Below are positions 26,524 through 34,967 of a stretch of DNA of 64,000 nt, piece after piece; the first letter of the stretch is position 1; every line of letters starts with the position of its first letter. The notes beneath the pieces were generated by a model. The model was not told the origin of the DNA and ran no database searches. It saw only the letters and a program-made list of their open reading frames with translations. Source of the DNA: JACXVD01 sp020446665 (GTDB taxonomy: Bacteria; Pseudomonadota; Alphaproteobacteria; Sphingomonadales; Sphingomonadaceae); NCBI GenBank assembly GCA_041396905.1, contig JAWKXQ010000014.1, positions 13,009-77,008 on the forward strand. Reading direction: 5' to 3'. The translations under genes and the position numbers were made by a program.

Positions 26524-27504
26524 TTACGCTTCCTGAACGGCCATGAGACGATGCTTTGCCAGCCGGTGTTCCCGCCATGCGATGATCAGGCCGGCTGTGA
26601 CGATCAGTGGCGCGCCCAGCCAGGTGGTCGCTGATGGCAAGCGGTCAAAAATGCCCCAGCCGAACAGGGTGGCCCATAGCAGGGCCGAATAATCCATCAC
26701 GATTACACTGGCGACTGCGCCATAGCGCAGGGCAGCGGTCAGCAGGAACTGCCCCAGCAGGCCGAACAGCGCCAGTCCGCCCAGCAGGGCCCATTGATAG
26801 GGTGTGTGGCCGGTCATCACGAACGGCATCGCCAGCGCCAGGATCGGCGTGCTGAAGGCGGCGAAATAGAACACGATCGTCAGCGGATGCTCGGTGCGAT
26901 TGAGATCGCGGATCTGGATTGAAATCAAGGCGATCATGAACGCCGCACCCAGTGCCACAGCCGCCCCGAAAAGCGGGATATGCCCGTCTCCCGGCTGTGC
27001 GATCACCCACACTCCGGCAAATCCGAGCAACACGGCCATCCAGCGATACCAGCCGACTTTTTCCTGCAATAACAGCGCGGAAAGGATCACCGCCCAGATC
27101 GCGGAGGTGAAGCCGAATGTGGTTGCTTCCGCCAATGGCAAAAGCAGCACTCCGCCGAAATTCAGGAACATGCCGACGGTGCCGTATAATGCCCGCCTGG
27201 CATGAGTGCCGAGCCGGTTGCTGCGCAGCATATGCATCGACCCGTTCAGCGCGAACCACGCAAGCGGGATCAGTATGGCCGGCAATTGGCGCCAGAACAA
27301 GATCTCGGCCAGATGGATCCCGCTCTCACCGGCAAGCTTCACGAAAACGAGCATGACCGAAAGGACGAAGGCCGCCCCCAACCGGATCAGCAGGGCCAGT
27401 AACGGGCGCTGTGTATGGTCTTCGGGTTGTTGCACCTGCCCGCCATAAGGCGGTGTGGCCGCGATGCAAGCTTGGCAATTGCGCAGATGAGGATGCACCC
27501 CCAT
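26524..27504 (-). CDS. EamA/DMT superfamily transporter
   Basis: About 326 residues with ten predicted transmembrane helices in two EamA repeats (LLIRLGAAFVLSVMLVFVKLAGE; GAAVALGAAFMIALISIQIRDL). It is probably a metabolite or amino-acid exporter, substrate unknown. Starts at 27516 (MAAHMGV) and 27504 (MGVHPHL) are both possible; the N-terminal 40 residues before QQPEDHTQRPLLALLIRL are not typical of the family. The upstream start would overlap the divergent small membrane gene at its own ATG. Confidence 0.85.
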   Translation of the reverse strand: MGVHPHLRNCQACIAATPPYGGQVQQPEDHTQRPLLALLIRLGAAFVLSVMLVFVKLAGESGIHLAEILFWRQLPAILIPLAWFALNGSMHMLRSNRLGTHARRALYGTVGMFLNFGGVLLLPLAEATTFGFTSAIWAVILSALLLQEKVGWYRWMAVLLGFAGVWVIAQPGDGHIPLFGAAVALGAAFMIALISIQIRDLNRTEHPLTIVFYFAAFSTPILALAMPFVMTGHTPYQWALLGGLALFGLLGQFLLTAALRYGAVASVIVMDYSALLWATLFGWGIFDRLPSATTWLGAPLIVTAGLIIAWREHRLAKHRLMAVQEA

Positions 27505-27514
27505 ATGCGCCGCC

Positions 27515-27748
27515 ATGAAGGCGATCCATGACTTCCTGATCTTTGCCAGCGATGCCAAGGAACTGGCTGTGCTGGGCGTGGCGTTCTTGCTGCTGGCAGG
27601 CTTTGCCAGCTATGCAGAGCGGCGCCGGGTCAAACGCGCCCGGATTGACCGCGTTGGCTGGGTGCCATGGACCGGCATTTTCCTCGCCTGCGTGGTAATC
27701 GGTGGCGGGCTAATTGCGCTCGCCGGACCTGCACTGATCAAGGGGTAA
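27515..27748 (+). CDS. Small two-helix membrane protein
   Basis: A 77-residue hypothetical protein. Helices at VLGVAFLLLAGFASYAE and WTGIFLACVVIGGGLIALAGPALI flank a basic loop (RRRVKRARIDRVGW). The start codon overlaps the alternative start of the divergent EamA gene (catg at 27514-27517). No family is recognised. Confidence 0.6.
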   Translation: MKAIHDFLIFASDAKELAVLGVAFLLLAGFASYAERRRVKRARIDRVGWVPWTGIFLACVVIGGGLIALAGPALIKG

Positions 27749-27903
27749 GAACGCAGACGCGCTTCGCCGGCAGCGCGAGTGCCTGCCCTGGAGCAGGCTT
27801 CAGCTCCTTGCGCAGCAAGCGCAAGCCGACCGGCCGCCCGAGCCAATGCGAGGAGAGCCAAGCGGGCCGGATGGCCCGTGCCCGGCGCTTGAGGGTGCCT
27901 GCC
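27749..27903. repeat. Hairpin-rich intergenic stretch with a repeated palindrome
   Basis: Two similar hairpins, tgcctgccctggagcaggct near 27780-27799 and tgcctgccttagaggcaggc near 27897-27916, bracket further stems (cttgcgcagcaagcgcaag). The second hairpin contains the cpaF stop codon and last codons. It may act as a terminator for cpaF or be a REP-like pair. Boundaries are approximate. Confidence 0.5.
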
Positions 27904-29426
27904 TTAGAGGCAGGCTTCCAGATACGCCTGATCGAAACCGAACTGGCGCGCTTTTTCCAGCGTATAGGGGCGCAGGCCACTGGCGCGGAATTCGCCGATG
28001 ATCTTGCCGTCTTCGCTTTCGTCCAGATATTCGAACTTGAACAGTTCCTGCGTGACGATCACATCGCCTTCCATCGATCACTTCGGTGATCTTGGTGAAG
28101 TGCGGCGTGAACCATCGCGCAGACGCTTCACCATGCACGATCAGGTCGACCGATTCCGCGATCTGGCGGGAAATTGCTTCCTTCGGGATCTTGATGTCGC
28201 CCATCAGGATCATGTTTTCCCATACGGCCAGACATACGCGGGGAGTTGGCGTGGAGCGTACACATGGAGCCATCGTGGCCGGTGTTCATGGCGGCGAGAA
28301 GGTCGAACATTCCGCGCCACGAATTTCGCCCAGGATGGTCCGGGCGCATACGCAGACGTTCACAAGGTCACCGATAGTAATCGCTCGCCTTGCCCTTCAA
28401 GATTTGGCAGGCGCGTTTCCAGCGGCAGCCAGTCTCACGGCTGCAGACGGAGTTCGGCGGCGTCTTCGATGGTCAACACGCTCGCCCAGGGTCGATCATC
28501 TTCGACAGGGCGTTGAGCATGGTCGTTTTACCCGAACCGGTACCGCCGGAAATAACGATGTTCATCCGGCAGGCCCCCGCGATCTTCAGCGCGGTACACA
28601 TCTTCTCGCTCATCGAACCAAAGTCCTTGAGCATGTCGAGCGTGATGGGCTTCTCGGAGAATTTACGAATGGAGATGGCCGTGCCGCGCAGCGAAAGCGG
28701 CGGCACGATCACGTTCACACGTGAACCGTCCTTGAGACGGGCGTCGGCCAGCGGCGTGGTCTGGTCAACACGGCGGCCGACCTGGTTCACGATGCGCTGG
28801 GCAATCTGGAACAGATGCTGTTCATCGCGGAACTGGATCGGCGCGATGACAAGCTTGCCCTTCTTTTCAATATAGGTCTGATCCGGGCCGTTGACCATGA
28901 TATCGGACACGTCCGGATCGTTCAGCAGCTCTTCCAGCGGGCCGAAGCCGAGCAGCTCGTCAATCAGCACCTTTTCAAGGGCAAACTGTTCGCGCCGGTT
29001 GAGCGTGATTTTCAGCTCGGCCAGCACTTCCATGATGATCGGGCGGAACTCTTCAGAGAGCTCTTCCTTGCTCAGCGTGGCCGCAGCTTCGGGGTCAACA
29101 CGTTCAAGCAGGCGCGGCAGCACCTGTTCCTTGATCTTGTGGACGCTCGCTTCGAAGCCGCCGATTTCCTTGGTTTCATGGACCAGATTGGCGCGATCGG
29201 CCAGACGGGTCATTGCATCGGCCTTGTTCGGCTGGCTCGAATCGGCGGACATGTCCGGGCCGCCGGCTTCACCGGGCAGAGGCGGGAATTGTTCGCCACC
29301 GGGCGCCGGGGCCTTGCTACGCGCAGGTTCGGCACCGCCGCCCTTCATCGGGCGGGCAACACCGAAGGACGGCCGCGCACCGGGCGCCATTCCACCGGGT
29401 CCGTTCTTCCGTCCAAAAGCGCTCAT
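27904..29426 (-). pseudogene. cpaF: CpaF-type pilus/secretion ATPase, frameshifted in the C-terminal third
   Basis: A hexameric ATPase of the Flp/Tad pilus assembly family. The start at 29426 follows GGAGGG with 7-bp spacing. The N-terminus MSAFGRKNGPGGM is low complexity. The ATPase begins with LLGFGPLEELLNDPDVSDIMVNG; next come GSRVNVIVPPLSLRGTAISIRKF, Walker A ISGGTGSGKTTMLNALS, then indels near 28480, 28340 and 28230. Downstream pieces ENMILMGDIKIPKEAISRQIAESVDLIVH, EYLDESEDG and QAYLEACL (end 27904) are recognisable. The length of 1523 bp is not divisible by three. No other tad genes are in the window, so it is an isolated or operon-end gene. Confidence 0.85.
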
Positions 29427-29547
29427 TCCATGCCCTCCAGGCAAACTTTAGTTGTTATCCCGCTTTGGCTGAAGATGCCGAAGCGGCTGTTCCGAAGAAT
29501 GGTGAATAATCTGGAAACCTTGATTTTTTCCTAAAGCTGGCTGCGCT

Positions 29548-31089
29548 TCATTGTCCTGCAGGCAGTGCCCGGATCTGCTTGATTCCAGGGATGCACAATG
29601 CCGTGGGAGGGGGCCTTATCGGTTGGTCACGGGCAATCAGATAGACCCGGTATTGCAGACCGTTTATACCGCGCGGGCTGCGATAAACCTTCTGTGCGAG
29701 AGAAGCTGGGAGGTAATCGAGATCAAGATTTGTCACGATATGGCTGCGCCCCTTGGCCTTGCCGATCTGTTCCAGACTGGCTTTGACCGCTTCCTCGCTC
29801 CGTGATTGCACTGGCGAGTCCCAGCGGACGAAGCTTTGCAGGCAGGGCTTGCCGGGATGTTCGACTGGCTTGCCCGTCAGCGCGGGAATGCCTTGCGCAT
29901 CATCCTGTGGGAAGGCGATCAGCCGCGATTCGAGCAGGCCCATTCTGTCCAGATCGCGCGCGGCGATATGGGCGGTATCAAACGGCACCAGAAAGGCGAA
30001 CAGAGCCGTTGCCAGTCCGGCCAAGGCGTTGGCTCCGATCCACAGGCGGAAGGCAGCATTGGGCTTGCGGCCGTGGTCCTGCCGGGCGATCCAGAGGAGG
30101 CTGATCAGCAGAATGGCGATCAACATCAAATGACGAGGGGACAGTGGGTAGACGAGCACACTGAATGCGGCGCAGAGCAGGACAAAGCCCACCAACAGCA
30201 AGCGCATGGCTGGCAGGCCTGCGAATTGTCGCCAGGCAAACCAGTAGAAGCCAATCCAGAAGATGGGGGCGAGCAGGAAGAAGGCCGTGCCGTTCCACGC
30301 CGGTTCAAACAATTCGAACTGGAAGGGCAGGAACAATGTCCCGCTGCGGGCAAGGAAAGAGCCAATTTCGAACAGCACCCCGCGAGAGGCCATGGCCGGG
30401 GTCATATCGGCTGCTGGTATGACAGTGTATGCGGCAAAGGCGCTGCTCGCCAGCCACAGGACAAAGCCCGCCCATGACCACCCGGTGCGGCGCCAGCGCA
30501 GCAGCATGAAGATCCCGCTGATTACGCCGAACAGGAAATCACAGAGCGGCAGGAGAATGATGGGCAGCCATGCCAGTCGGCTGCGCCACAGTACCAGCGC
30601 CAATATAATCAGCATGACGCCGAGAGTCAGGCTGCGAGAGATGGTGTTGAATTCGAAAAGGATGAACTCAGTGAGTGCGAGGGCCAGCCGCTCTGCGCGC
30701 TGGAACGGGGCCTTGAACAGGATGAGTGACTGGGTCGTGAGGCCCAACAGCAAGGCAATTGCCGCTAACACCCAGATGGTCGGAACCAGCTGCGCCATCG
30801 CTTGCAGCATCCAGTACCACAGCGGAGGATGCCCTTCATAGGACAGGTTCTCGAACAGCGCCGCCTGGTCTGGCGATTGCAATGCAATTTGAAGTGCCTG
30901 CCATTCATCCAGCCAGGGCCAATGGGACAGGGTCAGCGCAGCCTGCAAGGCAAACACGAACAGGATCGCCGCCGCCCAGATCGGAGCGCGCGCAAGGAAC
31001 CGGTTCGCAATCGCATAGGCAGATTCGCTGCCGGCCAGCAAACGCGCCAGCAGCGGATGATCCAGAATTCCTTGCGCCAGCTGATTCAT
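29548..31089 (-). CDS. Polytopic membrane protein, GT-C glycosyltransferase-like
   Basis: A 513-residue protein with about ten hydrophobic helices and a soluble C-terminal tail of about 100 residues. After the first helix comes WPWLDEWQALQIALQ and then YEGHPPLWYWMLQ; an Asp-Glu pair in this loop and the GHPPLWY motif are typical of GT-C (ArnT/PMT-like) lipid-linked-sugar transferases. The match is by architecture, not by confident family recognition. It is transcribed away from the second EamA gene. Confidence 0.65.
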   Translation of the reverse strand: MNQLAQGILDHPLLARLLAGSESAYAIANRFLARAPIWAAAILFVFALQAALTLSHWPWLDEWQALQIALQSPDQAALFENLSYEGHPPLWYWMLQAMAQLVPTIWVLAAIALLLGLTTQSLILFKAPFQRAERLALALTEFILFEFNTISRSLTLGVMLIILALVLWRSRLAWLPIILLPLCDFLFGVISGIFMLLRWRRTGWSWAGFVLWLASSAFAAYTVIPAADMTPAMASRGVLFEIGSFLARSGTLFLPFQFELFEPAWNGTAFFLLAPIFWIGFYWFAWRQFAGLPAMRLLLVGFVLLCAAFSVLVYPLSPRHLMLIAILLISLLWIARQDHGRKPNAAFRLWIGANALAGLATALFAFLVPFDTAHIAARDLDRMGLLESRLIAFPQDDAQGIPALTGKPVEHPGKPCLQSFVRWDSPVQSRSEEAVKASLEQIGKAKGRSHIVTNLDLDYLPASLAQKVYRSPRGINGLQYRVYLIARDQPIRPPPTALCIPGIKQIRALPAGQ

Positions 31090-31472
31090 GACAGGCCCTG
31101 TTTACCCCGGATTTCAGACCTATAGTGGGCATGTTAAATTCATCTTAAGCATGAATGGAAACTCTGCTCTAAACATAGTCATTAGCCATGTGTTGGGGCG
31201 GGTGAGGCTAGATAATGGCTGTGCATTGCATTGCCTTATCCGCCGCAGGGTAAGGAACTGCAAAGCCCGGTTTGCTCCTGCTTTGGCCCTTCCGCAGTGA
31301 GTGACAACTATCCCGGTCCGATCGCTGCCAACCCCTTCGGCGCGTCGGGCCGGGCAATGGTTTTTCTGGGGCAATCCTTAACCGCAAAAGCAGCCACTTG
31401 TAGCGATGAGTCTGGCGGAGTGCGGGCAGGTGCACTATCGGCATCCCATCACGCCAATCGGGGAAGGCTGAC
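31090..31472. other. Intergenic stretch, no gene seen
   Basis: About 380 bp between divergent genes. No coding frame or strong structure is convincing. It must contain both promoters. Confidence 0.5.
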
Positions 31473-32372
31473 TTGCAACAAAATGATCGCGCCGGCCTGC
31501 TTTACACTATGGCAGGTTTTGTCCTGCTGAGCTGTGGGGATGCTGTTATCAAGAGCATGGCCGGGCAGTGGGCGCCAACCGCCATTGCAACACTGCGCTA
31601 TGCGCTGGGGGCCGCGGGGCTGAGCGCGATCCTGCTGGCTCGGCAGGGGCCGGGGGCTTTCCGCATGCCGCGGCGCGGCCTGCAATTGCTGCGCGGGGCA
31701 TCGGTGGCCACTGCCACGATCTGCTTCTTTTCTGCCATTTTCCTGATGCCGCTGGCGGAAACAGCCACGATCACCTTTGTCAGCCCGATGATCACCGCGT
31801 TGCTGGCCCCTGTATTTCTGGGCGAAAGGGCCAAATCGGCGACCTTTATTGCCTCACTCGTGGCCTTTGCCGGGGTGGCGCTGGTGCTGCGCCCCAATGT
31901 CGCGGAACTGGGCTGGCCTGCTTTCCTGCCGCTGGGCTGTGCGCTGGGGATGAGCACGTTGTTCCTTGCCAATCGTGCGGCTGCCGGGCTGGGTACGCCG
32001 CTGGCGATGCAGGCCTATATCGCGCTGGCGGCCACTCCTTTGCTGGTCCTTGCAACGCTGGCAGGGCATCTGAGCGGGATCGAGAGCCTGCATGTCGGCA
32101 CGCCGGGCTGGAGCATGATTGCGCGCTGTGCCATCGTTGCCTGCAGCGCCAGCGTTGCGCATTGGCTGATCTATATGGGAACCATGCGCGCTGGCGCGGC
32201 AACTGTGGCGCCGATGACCTATGTCCAGCTGATCGTCGCCGTCGCGCTGGGCTGGATGTTCTTTGATGAGCGCCCGGATATGATCGCGGCGCTGGGCGGG
32301 GCGATCATTGTCGCTGCGGGCCTTTATCTCTGGCGAGAAGGGCGGGTAAAGGAGCCCGCGATGACCGACTGA
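31473..32372 (+). CDS. EamA/DMT superfamily transporter
   Basis: A 299-residue inner-membrane protein with ten predicted helices and two EamA repeats (TMAGFVLLSCGDAVIKSMAGQWAP; AFLPLGCALGMSTLFLANRAAAG). The TTG start at 31473 is preceded by GGAAGG at good spacing; an ATG at 31509 would cut into the first helix. It is not closely similar to the EamA protein at 26524-27504. The substrate is unknown. Confidence 0.87.
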   Translation: MQQNDRAGLLYTMAGFVLLSCGDAVIKSMAGQWAPTAIATLRYALGAAGLSAILLARQGPGAFRMPRRGLQLLRGASVATATICFFSAIFLMPLAETATITFVSPMITALLAPVFLGERAKSATFIASLVAFAGVALVLRPNVAELGWPAFLPLGCALGMSTLFLANRAAAGLGTPLAMQAYIALAATPLLVLATLAGHLSGIESLHVGTPGWSMIARCAIVACSASVAHWLIYMGTMRAGAATVAPMTYVQLIVAVALGWMFFDERPDMIAALGGAIIVAAGLYLWREGRVKEPAMTD

Positions 32373-32385
32373 CACAATCTGCTTG

Positions 32386-32412
32386 CATTGATATCAATGA
32401 TTGATATCAATG
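32386..32412 (+). promoter_or_regulatory. Double palindromic operator of the toxin-antitoxin operon
   Basis: Two perfect 10-bp palindromes ttgatatcaa at 32388-32397 and 32401-32410, 13 bp apart centre to centre, within cattgatatcaa-tga-ttgatatcaatg. It ends 4 bp before the antitoxin ATG. Such paired sites are typical binding sites of ribbon-helix-helix antitoxins that autorepress; binding here is inference. Confidence 0.7.
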
Positions 32413-32416
32413 CGCC

Positions 32417-32656
32417 ATGCCGCGTATCCTCGCAGACCTTCCCGATGACGATATCCAGTGGCTCGACCGCTTGTCGGCGGAACGCGGCATTTCGCGGGCT
32501 GCCTTGCTGCGCGAGGCAGTGACAGCCTTTCGGGCGAAGGATCGCGACTGGCTGGATGCCGGCTTCGGCCTGTGGACCCGCCATGGTCAGGGCGTGGAAG
32601 GGAACCGCTTCGAACAGGACATCCGCAGAGACTGGGATGAAGGGCAAGGCGCATGA
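32417..32656 (+). CDS. Ribbon-helix-helix antitoxin (VapB-like)
   Basis: A 79-residue protein. MPRILADLPDDDIQWLDRLSAERGISRAALLREAVTAF fits a ribbon-helix-helix: short beta strand, then two helices with the turn GISRAALLREAV. The C-terminus (GFGLWTRHGQGVEGNRFEQD) should wrap the toxin. The ATG follows the operator palindrome by only 6 bp with no ribosome site, so translation may be leaderless if transcription starts at or near the ATG. It overlaps the toxin gene by 4 bp. Confidence 0.78.
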   Translation: MPRILADLPDDDIQWLDRLSAERGISRAALLREAVTAFRAKDRDWLDAGFGLWTRHGQGVEGNRFEQDIRRDWDEGQGA

Positions 32657-33021
32657 GCGGCGGAACCTTCTTCGATACCGGCATATTGGTGGATACGCTC
32701 TCCGGTGACCGCCGCGCCATGGCGGAAATGCGCCGGGTCAAGCATCCCTGCATCAGCCGGGTGAGCTGGCTGGAGGTTCTGTCAGGCGCTCCGGCGGCTG
32801 CGCGGGACGAGACAGAAGCTTTCCTCGGCCATTTCGCCTGTCGTGAAATTTCTGCCGAAATCGCAAGGCGCGCGGCCACTTTGCGGCATGACCGGCCAGA
32901 GATCCCGCTGCCTGCTGCGCTGGTGCTGGCCACGGCGCAGGAATATGGCGCGATACTTGTTACACGGAATACAAAGGATTTTCCGGCACAGATGCCGGGA
33001 ATCAGAATCCCCTACAGCTAA
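32653..33021 (+). CDS. vapC: PIN-domain toxin (VapC-like), one acidic residue missing
   Basis: A 122-residue PIN nuclease, expected to cleave tRNA or rRNA when freed from antitoxin. Acidic positions seen: FFDTGILVDTLSGD (first Asp), RVSWLEVLSG (Glu), TRNTKDFP (last Asp). The third, usually the D of DALILATA, reads PAALVLATA, that is Ala. Four-acid sites bind Mg/Mn, so activity may be weak; alternatively another residue substitutes. The start overlaps the antitoxin stop (ATGA). Confidence 0.8.
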   Translation: MSGGTFFDTGILVDTLSGDRRAMAEMRRVKHPCISRVSWLEVLSGAPAAARDETEAFLGHFACREISAEIARRAATLRHDRPEIPLPAALVLATAQEYGAILVTRNTKDFPAQMPGIRIPYS

Positions 33022-33042
33022 TTACAAAGGGTATACCCACGC

Positions 33043-34866
33043 ATGTGCGGAATTATTGGCATTGTCGGCAAGGAAGAAGTCACCGATCGTCTGGTCGATG
33101 GTCTGCGCCGGATGGAATATCGCGGCTATGACAGCGCCGGGGTCTGCACCCTGCATGAAGGGCAGCTTATCCGTCGCCGCGCCGAAGGCAAGCTGGCCAA
33201 TCTGGCGAGGGAACTGGCGGTGAATGATGCGCCGGGCCATGTCGGTATCGCACATACACGCTGGGCAACGCACGGTGCGCCCACCGCCAATAACGCCCAT
33301 CCCCATGCCACGGCAGAGGTTGCGCTGGTGCATAACGGGATCATCGAGAATTTCCGCGAGCTGCGTAACGAGCTGGAAGAGAATGGCCGGGTCTTCGAAA
33401 GCGAGACCGACAGCGAAGTGGTCGCGCATCTCGTTTCCGAACAGGTAGAGCAGGGCGCATCGCCGGAGGAAGCGGTGAAGGCCGTCCTGTCGCGTCTGCG
33501 CGGAGCCTTTGCGCTGGCCATCGCCTTCCGCAGCCATCCCGACATGCTGATCGGTGCGCGGCTGGGCTCGCCGCTGGTGCTCGGCTTTGGCGAGGGTGAA
33601 ACCTTCCTCGGCTCCGACGCGCTGGCACTGGCACCGCTGACCCAGCAGATCACCTATCTCGAAGAAGGCGACTGGGTGGTGGTCAAGCGCGATGGTGCGC
33701 AGGTCTATGACGAAGCCAATAATCCGGTCACCCGCGAAGTGACGACCTCCGGCGCTTCGGCTGCGGCGGTGGAGAAGGGCAATTATCGTCACTTCATGCA
33801 GAAAGAGATTTTCGAGCAGCCGACTGTCGTGGCGCAGACGCTGCAGAGCTATATCCGCCAGGTCGATCGTTCGGTTGCCTTGCCGGACATGGATATCGAC
33901 CTGTCCGAAATCCGCCGCGTGACCATCGTGGCCTGCGGTACGTCCTATTACGCCGGGATGGTCGCGAAATACTGGTTCGAACAATTTGCCCGCTTGCCGG
34001 TCGATATCGATGTCGCGAGCGAGTTTCGCTATCGCGATCCGGTGCTGGAGCCGGGCGGGCTGGCGCTGTTCATTTCGCAGAGCGGAGAAACAGCCGATAC
34101 GCTGGCGGCGCTGCGCCATTGCAAGGAAAATGGGCAGAAGATCGCAGTGGTGGTCAATGTGCCCACCAGTTCCATGGCGCGCGAGGCTGACCTGCTGCTG
34201 CCGACCCATGCCGGGCCGGAGATCGGCGTGGCCAGCACCAAGGCCTTTACCTGCCAGCTCGCCGTGCTCGCTGCGCTGGCGGCCCATATGGCGGTGAAGC
34301 GCGGGCGCATGAGCCGCGAGGAAGAGGCCGAAGTGGTCGATCATCTGATGGAAGCGCCCGCCATGCTCAACGCTGCGCTGGGCTATGACGATGAAATCGC
34401 CGCCATGGCACATCACATCGCCCCGGCGCGTGACGTGCTCTATCTTGGCCGCGGGCAGGATTATCCGCTTGCGCTGGAAGGGGCGCTGAAACTCAAGGAA
34501 ATCAGCTATATCCACGCCGAAGGCTATGCCTCGGGTGAAATGAAGCACGGCCCGATCGCGCTGATTGACGAAGCTGTGCCGGTGATTGTGCTCGCCCCCA
34601 GCGGGCCGCTGTTTGAAAAGACGGTCTCCAACATGCAGGAAGTGCGTGCGCGTGGCGGCAAGGTGGTGCTGATTTCCGACAAACTGGGCCTTGAGCAGGC
34701 TGGCAACGATTGTATTGGTCAGATCAGAATGCCAGATGTGCATCCACTTATAGCATCAATGATCTATAGCATTCCGATCCAACTTCTGGCTTACCATGTC
34801 GCTTTGGTGAAAGGGACTGATGTCGATCAGCCGCGGAACCTGGCTAAGTCGGTTACAGTGGAATGA
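33043..34866 (+). CDS. glmS: Glutamine-fructose-6-phosphate aminotransferase (isomerising)
   Basis: A 607-residue enzyme making glucosamine-6-phosphate for peptidoglycan, LPS and the polysaccharide locus that follows. Catalytic Cys2 starts MCGIIGIVGKEEV; the glutaminase domain shows HTRWATHGAPT and EVALVHNGIIENF. Two SIS domains follow (VACGTSYYAGMVAKYWFE; SQSGETADTLAALR; GRGQDYPLALEGALKLKEISYIHAEGY). The C-terminus DQPRNLAKSVTVE is complete. Intact, high GC. No glmS ribozyme or riboswitch is evident in the 21-bp gap upstream. Confidence 0.97.
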   Translation: MCGIIGIVGKEEVTDRLVDGLRRMEYRGYDSAGVCTLHEGQLIRRRAEGKLANLARELAVNDAPGHVGIAHTRWATHGAPTANNAHPHATAEVALVHNGIIENFRELRNELEENGRVFESETDSEVVAHLVSEQVEQGASPEEAVKAVLSRLRGAFALAIAFRSHPDMLIGARLGSPLVLGFGEGETFLGSDALALAPLTQQITYLEEGDWVVVKRDGAQVYDEANNPVTREVTTSGASAAAVEKGNYRHFMQKEIFEQPTVVAQTLQSYIRQVDRSVALPDMDIDLSEIRRVTIVACGTSYYAGMVAKYWFEQFARLPVDIDVASEFRYRDPVLEPGGLALFISQSGETADTLAALRHCKENGQKIAVVVNVPTSSMAREADLLLPTHAGPEIGVASTKAFTCQLAVLAALAAHMAVKRGRMSREEEAEVVDHLMEAPAMLNAALGYDDEIAAMAHHIAPARDVLYLGRGQDYPLALEGALKLKEISYIHAEGYASGEMKHGPIALIDEAVPVIVLAPSGPLFEKTVSNMQEVRARGGKVVLISDKLGLEQAGNDCIGQIRMPDVHPLIASMIYSIPIQLLAYHVALVKGTDVDQPRNLAKSVTVE

Positions 34867-34967
34867 TGGTGTGAAACGCTCAAGATACAAGAATTGTGAA
34901 CTGATGCAGCGCCAAGATATCTATCTAAGCGATGAAATCGTTTGCCTGATGCCTGGAGCATCGGGCT

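Noticed and set aside
33022..33042. glmS ribozyme upstream of glmS
   Set aside because: Only 21 bp separate vapC and glmS, too short, and the ribozyme is typical of Firmicutes.
33022..34743. A 573-codon open frame antisense to glmS
   Set aside because: High-GC codon bias keeps the opposite frame open; composition is His/Arg/Gln-rich with no domain, and glmS is complete on the other strand.
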